Assembly: GCA_947169005.1 (NCBI GenBank)
Contig: CAMVOG010000065.1
Span: 1 to 10,482, forward strand
Length of the DNA: 10,482 nt
From: an uncultured Clostridia bacterium
GTDB taxonomy: Bacteria > Bacillota > Clostridia > Oscillospirales > Oscillospiraceae
Reading direction: 5' to 3'
Shown here: positions 1-5,843 of the stretch, piece by piece
Layout of the letters: each line of letters opens with the position of its first letter
Numbering within the stretch: the stretch's first letter is position 1
Notes under the pieces: generated by a model
What the model was told of the DNA's origin: nothing
Seen by the model: only the letters and a program-made list of their open reading frames with translations
Databases searched by the model: none
Program-made: the position numbers and the translations under genes

Positions 1-491
1 TGAACGCCGCCAAGCAGAAGCTGGCTGCCATCACCAACCGGGAGAAGCGCCGGGGGAGCCTCCGGGAGGTCCTGGCCGGGGCGGACGTGTTCGTGGGCGT
101 TTCGGCCCCCGGCCTGCTGACGGCGGAGGACGTGAAGACCATGGCCAAGGACCCCGTTCTCTTTGCCCTTTCCAACCCCGTGCCGGAGATCCTGCCCGAG
201 GAGGCCTATAAAGGTGGGGCCGCCATCGTGGGCACGGGCCGCAGCGACCTGCCCAATCAGATCAACAACGTGCTGGCCTTCCCCGGCATCTTCCGCGGCG
301 CGCTGGACGTGCGGGCCTCGGATATCAACGAGGCCATGAAGCTGGCCGCCGCCAAGGCCATCGCGGGCCTGGTGGGGGAGAAGCTGAGCCGAGATATGAT
401 CCTGCCCGAGGCCTTCGATCCCCGGGTGGGCAAGGCGGTTGCCGCCGCCGTGGCCCAGGCCGCCCGCGACAGCGGCGTCGCCCGTATCTGA
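1..491 (+). CDS. NAD(P)-dependent malic enzyme, C-terminal part
   Basis: Partial gene, open from the left edge (the reading frame begins at base 3) to a TGA at 489-491; 162 residues are visible. Malic enzyme oxidatively decarboxylates malate to pyruvate in the cytoplasm and yields NADH or NADPH. The visible part is the end of the NAD-binding domain and the C-terminal helices. ADVFVGVSAPG, FALSNPVPEILPEEA and GTGRSDLPNQINNVLAFPG are signatures of the short bacterial malic enzymes, followed by IFRGALDVRASDIN. The N-terminal catalytic half lies outside the window, so cofactor preference and completeness cannot be judged. The next gene starts 63 bases downstream and I see no clear terminator between them, so read-through is possible. 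The family assignment is firm. Confidence 0.95.
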   Translation, partial: NAAKQKLAAITNREKRRGSLREVLAGADVFVGVSAPGLLTAEDVKTMAKDPVLFALSNPVPEILPEEAYKGGAAIVGTGRSDLPNQINNVLAFPGIFRGALDVRASDINEAMKLAAAKAIAGLVGEKLSRDMILPEAFDPRVGKAVAAAVAQAARDSGVARI

Positions 492-554
492 GTATATTAT
501 TAAGGTAGAAGAAGCCTTGCGCCCCGCGCGCCCATCCGAAAAGGAGGAACCTGT

Positions 555-1232
555 ATGAAACCCATCGAGCTTGCCTGGCATACCTGGAGCGTCATTCCCG
601 AGAGTTTTGCCCGCGCCTTTCTGATCGAAGGGACGGAACGGGCCCTGCTTGTCGATACCGGGGCGGGGGACACGGACTTGAAAAGCCTCGTGGCCGAGCT
701 GACGGACAAGCCCGTGGACGTGGTGAACACCCACAATCACGGGGACCATATGGCCGCCAACGACGTCTTCGGCGACGTGTATATGCACCCCGCCGACCTG
801 GCCCGCCTCAAAGAGCCCGGGAAGATCAAGCCGGTGAAGGAGGGCTTCGTCTTCGACCTGGGCGGCAGGGAGGTGGCCGTCATCGAAACGCCGGGCCACA
901 CCCCCGGCAGCATCTCCCTCTACGATCAGCGCAGCGGTCTGCTCTTCACTGGCGATATGGTCAGCAAGGACCCGCCCATCTACTTTATCGAGGGGGACGC
1001 CAACGCCGAGGACTTTGCCGCCAGCCTGAAAAAGCTCCGTTCCCTGGACAAGCCCATGTTCGGCGCACACGATCCCACCGTGAACGGGCGGGAAACGCTG
1101 GACAAGCTGCTGGAGACCCTGGCCCTCTTTGTGGCCGGAAAAATCGCGCCGGTCCCCGCTGAGGGTCCCATGCCCGCAGACCTCTACATTTCGCCCAACG
1201 GCACGGGCTTCCGCTGTCCCAAACGCCCGTAA
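555..1232 (+). CDS. MBL-fold metallohydrolase
   Basis: A 225-residue cytoplasmic protein (no signal peptide) of the metallo-beta-lactamase fold, close to glyoxalase II-like and other stand-alone hydrolases in length. The metal-binding set is complete: THNHGDH (His60, His62, Asp64, His65), His115 in GHTPGS, Asp134 in FTGDM and His172 in GAHDP. A binuclear zinc or iron site is therefore expected. The start is the ATG at 555, eight bases after a strong AAGGAGG-type site at 541-546. The substrate cannot be read from the sequence; thioester, lactone or phosphoester hydrolysis are all possible. It follows the malic enzyme gene by 63 bases and may be co-transcribed. It is not a beta-lactam resistance gene on this evidence. 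Confidence 0.9.
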   Translation: MKPIELAWHTWSVIPESFARAFLIEGTERALLVDTGAGDTDLKSLVAELTDKPVDVVNTHNHGDHMAANDVFGDVYMHPADLARLKEPGKIKPVKEGFVFDLGGREVAVIETPGHTPGSISLYDQRSGLLFTGDMVSKDPPIYFIEGDANAEDFAASLKKLRSLDKPMFGAHDPTVNGRETLDKLLETLALFVAGKIAPVPAEGPMPADLYISPNGTGFRCPKRP

Positions 1233-1286
1233 GCCGCGGAAAATCAGCGTTTTTTTGTACACATATACCGCTGCTCATGCCCCGCG

Positions 1287-1307
1287 AAGTGCCCTGTCGG
1301 GCATTTT
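1287..1307 (+). terminator. Weak intrinsic terminator or hairpin after the MBL gene
   Basis: Bases 1287-1294 (AAGTGCCC) pair with 1299-1306 (GGGCATTT) around a TGTC loop, with one G-U pair. The T run (1304-1307) is partly inside the stem and short, so this would be a weak terminator. It lies 55 bases after the hydrolase stop and just before the permease promoter, the place where a terminator is expected. Confidence 0.45.
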
Positions 1308-1342
1308 GCTCAAAAATAATTGAAGAAATCGTAAATTTTTGC

Positions 1343-1370
1343 TTGATATTTCAAGAGAGTATGTTATAAT
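1343..1370 (+). promoter_or_regulatory. Sigma-A-type promoter of the permease pair
   Basis: TTGATA (1343-1348) and a perfect TATAAT (1365-1370) are separated by 16 bases. This predicts a start near 1377 and a leader of about 80 bases before the first permease. The -35 box lies inside a small inverted repeat, CTTGA-N4-TCAAG (1342-1355), which could be an operator. No regulator gene is visible in the window. The box match is seen directly; activity and control are inferred. Confidence 0.8.
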
Positions 1371-1457
1371 AAACAAGACCAAAGGTGCTTTTGTTGTGAA
1401 ATAGCATAAAATCCCCAAAAAGTCCCTTAGTATTCGGTTGGAAAAGGAGAAGACGGT

Positions 1458-2372
1458 ATGCGCATAAAAGACATTAAAAAAGACTGGACACGAAATAAGT
1501 CCGTCTACCTGCTCGCAATTCCGGTCATCTTGTACTTCCTGATCTGGAACTACTTGCCTATGGCCGGTATCCTGCTCGCCTTTGAGGATTATTCCGCCCG
1601 CGGCGGTATCTTCTTCAGTGAGTGGATCGGCTTGAAGAACTTCATTGACTTCTTCCAAAGCTACTACCTCTGGCGTCTGTTCAGAAATACCATCGTGCTG
1701 AGCATCTACTCGCTCATCATCAACTTCCCGGCCCCCATCATCCTGGCCCTGCTGCTCAACGAGGTCGAGAACCAGTATTTCAAGAAGGTCGTTCAGACCA
1801 TCAGCTACATGCCCTATTTCGTATCCACCGTGGTCATCTGCGGTATCATCACCGACTTCTTCGCCTATGACGGCGCTCTGACCGACCTGCTCTTCAAGCT
1901 GCATCTGATCGATCAGAAGAAGGATATGCTCTCCGTGAAGTCCGCCTTCCGCCCGATCTTCGTCTTGAGCGGTACCTGGCAAGGCATCGGTTACGGCTCC
2001 ATCATCTACCTGGCCGCCCTCTCCGGCGTCGATCAGGAGCTGTATGAGGCAGCCAAGATCGACGGCGCCGGCCGCTGGAAGCAGACCATCCATATCACCA
2101 TTCCCGGCATTGCCCCGACGATCATCATCATGCTGATCCTCACCATCGGCAACCTGCTGAACGTGGCTATGGAAAAGGTCCTGCTCCTGTACAGACCTCT
2201 TACATACGAAACCGCCGACGTTATCTCCACGTTTGTGTACAGACGTGGTCTGATCGAGGGAGACTTCGGTTACTCCACGTCCGTCGGTCTGTTCAACTCG
2301 GTTATCAACATGCTGCTGCTGTTCATCTCCAACGCCATCAGCCGCAAGTATTCCGAGACCAGTCTGTTCTGA
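1458..2372 (+). CDS. ABC sugar transporter permease, LplB/YteP type
   Basis: A 304-residue polytopic membrane protein of the CUT1 carbohydrate ABC permease family (LplB/YteP branch, usually first of a permease pair). Six hydrophobic segments are visible, at about residues 16-40, 75-101, 117-137, 167-188, 219-237 and 274-292. The cytoplasmic EAA loop that docks the ATPase reads EAAKIDGAGRWKQT from residue 198. The early ILYFLIWNYLPMAGILLAFEDY stretch is typical of this branch. The start is supported by AAGGAG eight bases upstream. It is followed after 21 bases by its partner permease and the two form one unit. Substrates of the family are often plant- or host-derived oligosaccharides, but the substrate cannot be read here. 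Codon use is strongly biased (ATC, AAG, TCC, CTG, GGT), suggesting high expression. Confidence 0.93.
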   Translation: MRIKDIKKDWTRNKSVYLLAIPVILYFLIWNYLPMAGILLAFEDYSARGGIFFSEWIGLKNFIDFFQSYYLWRLFRNTIVLSIYSLIINFPAPIILALLLNEVENQYFKKVVQTISYMPYFVSTVVICGIITDFFAYDGALTDLLFKLHLIDQKKDMLSVKSAFRPIFVLSGTWQGIGYGSIIYLAALSGVDQELYEAAKIDGAGRWKQTIHITIPGIAPTIIIMLILTIGNLLNVAMEKVLLLYRPLTYETADVISTFVYRRGLIEGDFGYSTSVGLFNSVINMLLLFISNAISRKYSETSLF

Positions 2373-2393
2373 CGCAAGGAGGGGAAATAAAGA

Positions 2394-3293
2394 ATGAAGA
2401 TCAAAGAAACTCCCGGCCGGATCGTATTCAAGATCATCAATACGATCATCCTGGTCCTGTTGGCCTTTGCCTGCCTGGTGCCTCTGTGGCACGTTCTCAT
2501 GGCCTCCATCAGCGACCCCACCTATGTGACGCAGCATTCCGGTCTGATCCTGTGGCCGCTGCACGGTGAAGGGCACCCCGTTACGCTGATGGGCTATCAG
2601 CTGGTGCTGAACAACAACTCGCTGATCCGCGGCTACGGCAACACCATCTTCTACGTGGTGGCCGGCTGCATCCTCTGCATCGTCTTCTCCTCTCTGGCTG
2701 CCTACTGCATGTCCAGAAGAAAGACCATCTGGATGAAGTACCTCATCATTCTGCTGACCTTCACGATGTTCTTCAACGGTGGTCTGATCCCCACCTACAT
2801 GGTCAACAAGTATCTGGGCATCGTCAACACCCGCTGGGTCATCATCGCCATGGGTCTGATCAGCATCTTCAACATCATCATCATCCGTACCGCCTTCCTC
2901 TCCCTGCCGGCCAGCCTGGAGGAATCTGCCCAGCTGGACGGCGCGGGCCATCTGACGATCCTCTTCAAGATCGTCCTCCCGCTGACGAAGGCTACCATCG
3001 CCGTTATCGCTCTGTTCTATGCCGTTGGTAAGTGGAATGAGTATCTGACCTCCGCCATTTATCTGACCAACCGTAAGCTCTATCCTCTGCAGATCATCCT
3101 GCGTGAGATCCTGATCGAGTCCTCCGGTACCAACGAGTTCCAGGTCTCCCAGGAGATGGGTGGTATGGACCTGTACAAGAAGCTGATCCAGTACTCCACC
3201 ATCATCTTCGCCACCCTCCCGATCCTCTGCATCTATCCTTTCGTGCAGAAGTACTTCGTCAAGGGCGTCATGATCGGCTCCATCAAGGGCTGA
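2394..3293 (+). CDS. ABC sugar transporter permease, YtcP/LplC type
   Basis: A 299-residue membrane protein, the second permease of the CUT1 pair (YtcP/LplC, UgpE-like). The N-terminal helix is at about residues 12-36. Further helices are at about 84-104, 114-130, 148-168, 196-212 and 260-281. The EAA loop reads LEESAQLDGAGH (residues 175-186) followed by LFKIVLPLTKA. The family hallmark GKWNEY follows. The start is the ATG at 2394 behind AAGGAGGGG (2376-2384). It would form a heterodimeric channel with the preceding permease, driven by a shared MsmX-like ATPase encoded elsewhere. In related loci an extracellular binding lipoprotein gene usually follows; here a strong terminator follows within 26 bases instead. 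Codon bias matches the first permease. Confidence 0.93.
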   Translation: MKIKETPGRIVFKIINTIILVLLAFACLVPLWHVLMASISDPTYVTQHSGLILWPLHGEGHPVTLMGYQLVLNNNSLIRGYGNTIFYVVAGCILCIVFSSLAAYCMSRRKTIWMKYLIILLTFTMFFNGGLIPTYMVNKYLGIVNTRWVIIAMGLISIFNIIIIRTAFLSLPASLEESAQLDGAGHLTILFKIVLPLTKATIAVIALFYAVGKWNEYLTSAIYLTNRKLYPLQIILREILIESSGTNEFQVSQEMGGMDLYKKLIQYSTIIFATLPILCIYPFVQKYFVKGVMIGSIKG

Positions 3294-3318
3294 GTTTTCA
3301 CAACAAAAGCATGGATAC

Positions 3319-3354
3319 GCTCCCCGCTTCCAAGGAAGCGGGGAGCATTTTATA
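3319..3354 (+). terminator. Strong rho-independent terminator of the permease unit
   Basis: A perfect GC-rich inverted repeat: 3319-3331 (GCTCCCCGCTTCC) is complementary to 3334-3346, so the hairpin has 12 pairs closed by a CAAG loop. An AT-rich tail (ATTTTATA) follows. It begins 26 bases after the second permease stop and closes this transcription unit. Confidence 0.92.
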
Positions 3355-3459
3355 TAAGTGACAGCCATTTGCCCTCTGATAAAAGTATGACGCTAGCGGC
3401 CCGCCAATCCGTTGTTTGAATTGCTTTGTAAATCATGTAAACAAAAAAAGGTTTTACTT

Positions 3460-3507
3460 TTGCTGTCCTTTGTGCTACTATCATAATCGTGCCCTGCTTG
3501 CGGGGCA
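3460..3507 (+). promoter_or_regulatory. Possible promoter and leader hairpin of the lipoprotein gene
   Basis: The gap 3355-3533 must contain the lipoprotein promoter, because a terminator lies upstream. The best candidate -10 is CATAAT (3482-3487) or TATCAT (3479-3484), with a poor -35 such as TTGCTG (3460-3465) sixteen bases before the first. Immediately downstream TGCCC (3490-3494) and GGGCA (3503-3507) can form a small hairpin in the leader. The match is weak. The rest of the gap is AT-rich and I recognise nothing else in it. Confidence 0.3.
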
Positions 3508-3533
3508 GACTTCTAAAGAATGAGGATGAGAAA

Positions 3534-4913
3534 ATGAAAAAGATCATTTGTGTGCTTATGGCCGCGGCGCTTTTGCTTAGTGCGGCGGCCTGCGCGAAGC
3601 AGCCTGTGAGTGAAGCCAGCACAAGCCCCGAGCCTGCCGTTGAACAGTCTGCCGGGGAGACCGCGGCGGCTGAAGAGACAGAGCCTGCGGAAGAAGCCGA
3701 GCCCGAGGAGGCCGAGCCCGCAGAAGAGACCGAGCCTGCGGAGGAAGAGTCCACGGTAGAGGCTGAGCCCGAGGAGGAGGACGGCCAAAATCCCGTGATG
3801 AATTTCATTGGCCGCTATGTGGCAGACAGAGCGGAAGTGCTGGTGGAGGCTCTTGGCGCGCGGGACGGCAAGATCACTGTTACCTGGCCCAACAGCGCCT
3901 CCGAGCTTGTCCAGTGGGAAATGAGCGGTCCCTTTGATGATAATAGCCCTGGCATCAGCTATTCTGATTGTGTGAAGAAGGTGCTGACCTTCAATGAGGA
4001 AGGGGAAATCGTCTCTGAGGTCGTGGAGTATGAGCAGGGAAGCGGCCGTGTGGACTTCCTCGAGTTCAGCGCGCTGAGCTGGACGGATGACCAGGAGCAG
4101 ATCGCTGACGGTACTGTTTTCACCGCCGACTGGGCCCTTTACGAGCCTGCGGAGGAGAATGAACAGGAGGCTTCCGCCTTCCTGGGCACCTGGGTCTGCG
4201 GCCGAGCCGCGCTGGATATCGCGGAATATCTTGACGGCTATAAGTGTGTCATCAGTTGGGCCGACAGTGCCGCTGAGATGGGCATCTGGGACTATGACTG
4301 CTATTTTGACGGCACGAACCTTGTTTCCAATGAAACGGGCGTCCATAAGGTGCTGACCTATGGGGAGGACGGCCTGCTTGCCAACACAGAGATCGTCTTC
4401 GACGACGGGGCCGTATCCTTCGGGATCGAAGAGGACGGCGCCTTGATCTGGAATGAGTTTAAGGAAGGCGCGGGCGACGACATGGCTTTCGAGCACGTGG
4501 ATCGCATGACCTTTGTTCCCACGGCTGATGAGGTGACGGAGCTCTATTTCAATAAAGTGGCGGCCTATGAGCCGGCTACGGCGGGCTCCTCCTTATCCAG
4601 AGCCCTTTCCGCCTATGCCGCTCTGAGCTTCTGTGCCGAGCGCCAGTTCTGGGCCATGGATGAAGGCGAGCTGAAAGCCGCGCTGGAAGCTGCCTGGGAT
4701 AATTTGGACGAGGCCGGACAGGAGCATTTTCGCATCTGCTTCACGGAGGTGAGCGAGCTGTTCAGCGGCTGCCAGCAGGACTGGGAGAGCGTCCGCGGTC
4801 CCTTTGAGGACGGTGGCGTCGCCGGCGAAATGGAGAGTCTGATGGCGTTCCCCATGAACCAGGTGTCCTGGGCGAAGCTCCGGGCCTTGACTGAGGAAAT
4901 CGTAAACGGATAA
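3534..4913 (+). CDS. Secreted lipoprotein with a tandem duplicated domain, function unknown
   Basis: I do not recognise this 459-residue protein. From the ATG at 3534 it has a lipoprotein signal: MKKIICVLMA, a hydrophobic core, then LSAAAC with the lipidated Cys at residue 20. Residues about 21-86 are an acidic Glu/Pro/Ala linker that could span the cell wall. Two related domains follow, at about 90-204 and 215-323. Matching landmarks are FIGRYV/FLGTWV, WPNSASELVQW/WADSAAEMGIW, VKKVLTFNEEGEI/VHKVLTYGEDGLL and LSWTD/LIWNE. Residues about 330-459 look helical. A GTG at 3489 would also open the frame but adds a charged segment before the signal peptide, so I reject it. It sits alone between two terminators and is probably monocistronic. 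The duplicated domain is short and beta-rich in appearance; it does not resemble the binding protein the adjacent permeases lack. Confidence 0.85.
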   Translation: MKKIICVLMAAALLLSAAACAKQPVSEASTSPEPAVEQSAGETAAAEETEPAEEAEPEEAEPAEETEPAEEESTVEAEPEEEDGQNPVMNFIGRYVADRAEVLVEALGARDGKITVTWPNSASELVQWEMSGPFDDNSPGISYSDCVKKVLTFNEEGEIVSEVVEYEQGSGRVDFLEFSALSWTDDQEQIADGTVFTADWALYEPAEENEQEASAFLGTWVCGRAALDIAEYLDGYKCVISWADSAAEMGIWDYDCYFDGTNLVSNETGVHKVLTYGEDGLLANTEIVFDDGAVSFGIEEDGALIWNEFKEGAGDDMAFEHVDRMTFVPTADEVTELYFNKVAAYEPATAGSSLSRALSAYAALSFCAERQFWAMDEGELKAALEAAWDNLDEAGQEHFRICFTEVSELFSGCQQDWESVRGPFEDGGVAGEMESLMAFPMNQVSWAKLRALTEEIVNG

Positions 4914-4923
4914 AAGCGCGTAT

Positions 4924-4961
4924 AAAAAGGCTGCCGCTCCTTCGGGAACGGCAGCCCTTTT
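4924..4961. terminator. Bidirectional terminator with a UUCG tetraloop
   Basis: GGCTGCCG (4929-4936) pairs with CGGCAGCC (4949-4956). After one C-A mismatch the stem continues as TCC/GGA and closes on a C(TTCG)G tetraloop at 4941-4944, an exceptionally stable loop. A run of A (4924-4928) lies on the left and CTTTTAT on the right, so each strand gets a T-run. It sits between the convergent lipoprotein gene (stop 4913) and dapB (stop 4982) and can end both transcripts. Confidence 0.92.
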
Positions 4962-4981
4962 ATCATGCGGATCAAAGCGCC

Positions 4982-5743
4982 TTACAGCGCCTTCAGCACG
5001 TCGCCCATGTCGTAGAGCCCCGGGGCGGTGACGCCCGCCATGAAGCGGGCCGCCTTCAAGGCCCCGGCGGCAAAGACCTGACGGGAATAGACCGTGTGTT
5101 TGAATTCGATCAGCTCATCGGTCCCGGCAAAATAAACGCTGTGTTCCCCGGGAATGGTCCCGCCCCGCACGGCGGAAATGCCGATCTCCGTCTTGCCGCG
5201 GACCTGCCGCACGCCGGAGCGGTCATAGACGTATTCCGGCTCATAGGGCAGCCCCTCCCGGGCGGCGTCCGCCAGCATGAGGGCGGTGCCGCTGGGGGCG
5301 TCCTTCTTCTGATTGTGGTGCTTTTCCACGATCTCCACGTCGTAGCCCGTGCCGAGCACGGCGGCGGCCCGCTTCACCAGCTCCATCAGCAGATTGATGC
5401 CCAGGGACATGTTGGCGGATTTGAAAATGGGCTGCTTCTTCGCCGCCTCCCGGATGTGGGCAAGCTGCTCCTCGGAATAGCCCGTGGCGCAAAGGATCAG
5501 CGGGATCTTCTTCTCGGCCGCCCAGGAAAGCAGGGGCTCCAGCGCGGAGGCACTGGAAAAATCCACCGCCACGTCCGCCCCGCCGCCGTATTCCAGAGGA
5601 TGGGCGTAAACCGGGTAATCGTTTTTCTTTTCCGCAACGGCGTCGATGCCGGCGACGATCTGCAGGTCCTCAGCCTGGGCGGCGAGCTGCGTCACCACCT
5701 GGCCCATACGCCCGTTGCAGCCGGAGAGAACGAGTTTCATCAT
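4982..5743 (-). CDS. dapB: 4-hydroxy-tetrahydrodipicolinate reductase
   Basis: A 253-residue cytoplasmic enzyme that reduces the DapA product with NAD(P)H to tetrahydrodipicolinate, on the path to diaminopimelate and lysine. The nucleotide-binding loop GCNGRMGQ (residues 8-15), DFSSASAL, CATGYSEEQL (85-94) and the catalytic segment EKHHNQKKDAPSGTA (140-154; His142/His143, Lys146/Lys147) are all present. So is the C-terminal GEHSVYFAGTDELIEFKH. Length fits the short clostridial form. The start is the first ATG of an ATG-ATG pair (5743-5741), seven bases after AAGGAA (5756-5751). The frame stays open upstream to 5809, but that part is intergenic repeat and lacks a good RBS. It is the third gene of asd-dapA-dapB and ends at the bidirectional terminator. 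Confidence 0.96.
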   Translation of the reverse strand: MMKLVLSGCNGRMGQVVTQLAAQAEDLQIVAGIDAVAEKKNDYPVYAHPLEYGGGADVAVDFSSASALEPLLSWAAEKKIPLILCATGYSEEQLAHIREAAKKQPIFKSANMSLGINLLMELVKRAAAVLGTGYDVEIVEKHHNQKKDAPSGTALMLADAAREGLPYEPEYVYDRSGVRQVRGKTEIGISAVRGGTIPGEHSVYFAGTDELIEFKHTVYSRQVFAAGALKAARFMAGVTAPGLYDMGDVLKAL

Positions 5744-5750
5744 TGGTATG

Positions 5751-5766
5751 TTCCTTTCTGAGAAAG
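5751..5766 (-). promoter_or_regulatory. dapB ribosome binding site inside a short palindrome
   Basis: On the minus strand the site reads CTTTCT-C-AGAAAGGAA. The AGAAAGGA that serves the ATG at 5743 overlaps a self-complementary CTTTCT/AGAAAG element (5754-5766). The RNA could fold as CUUU/AAAG with a five-base loop and partly hide the binding site. The site fixes the dapB start at 5743. The fold is short and weak, so a regulatory role is only a suggestion. Confidence 0.55.
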
Positions 5767-5843
5767 AGTGCTTAGTGAGATAGTGCTTTGTGCTTAGTAA
5801 GTAGTTCAAAGGAGAACGAATGCTTCACTAAGCACTATGCACT
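5767..5843. repeat. Inverted heptamer repeat element in the dapA-dapB spacer
   Basis: Plus-strand units with a period close to 7 run from 5767: AGTGCTT, AGTGAGAT (8 bases), AGTGCTT, TGTGCTT, AGTAAGT. On the minus strand 5843-5823 reads AGTGCAT, AGTGCTT, AGTGAAG. The two blocks face each other, so 5767-5778 is perfectly complementary to 5825-5836 (12 pairs). Alternatives 5780-5788 with 5830-5838, and 5790-5798 with 5827-5835, give 9 pairs each. Between the arms lies a small GTTC...GAAC repeat (5804-5817). The right block overlaps the 3' end and TAG stop of dapA. The sequence pattern is directly visible; origin and role are unknown. Confidence 0.85.

Noticed and set aside
555..1232. Beta-lactam resistance gene
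   Set aside because: The metal motif is shared by the whole MBL fold. There is no signal peptide and the length and motif spacing fit a housekeeping hydrolase better.
1275..3368. A 697-codon open frame on the minus strand across both permease genes
   Set aside because: It lies wholly antisense to two clear ABC permease genes, has an Asp/Gln/Gly/His-rich composition without domain signatures, lacks a convincing RBS, and even reads through the terminator. The biased codons of the permeases explain the lack of stops.
3489..3533. GTG start for the lipoprotein
   Set aside because: It would place 15 charged residues before a typical lipoprotein signal and lies in the candidate promoter or leader hairpin.
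3513..4496. Minus-strand open frame opposite the lipoprotein gene
   Set aside because: The plus strand has a signal peptide, lipobox and internal domain duplication. The minus frame has none of these.
5744..5809. N-terminal extension of DapB
   Set aside because: The frame is open, but the extra residues are encoded by the spacer repeat, precede a good RBS, and come before the start of DapB homology (MKLVLSGCNGRMGQ).
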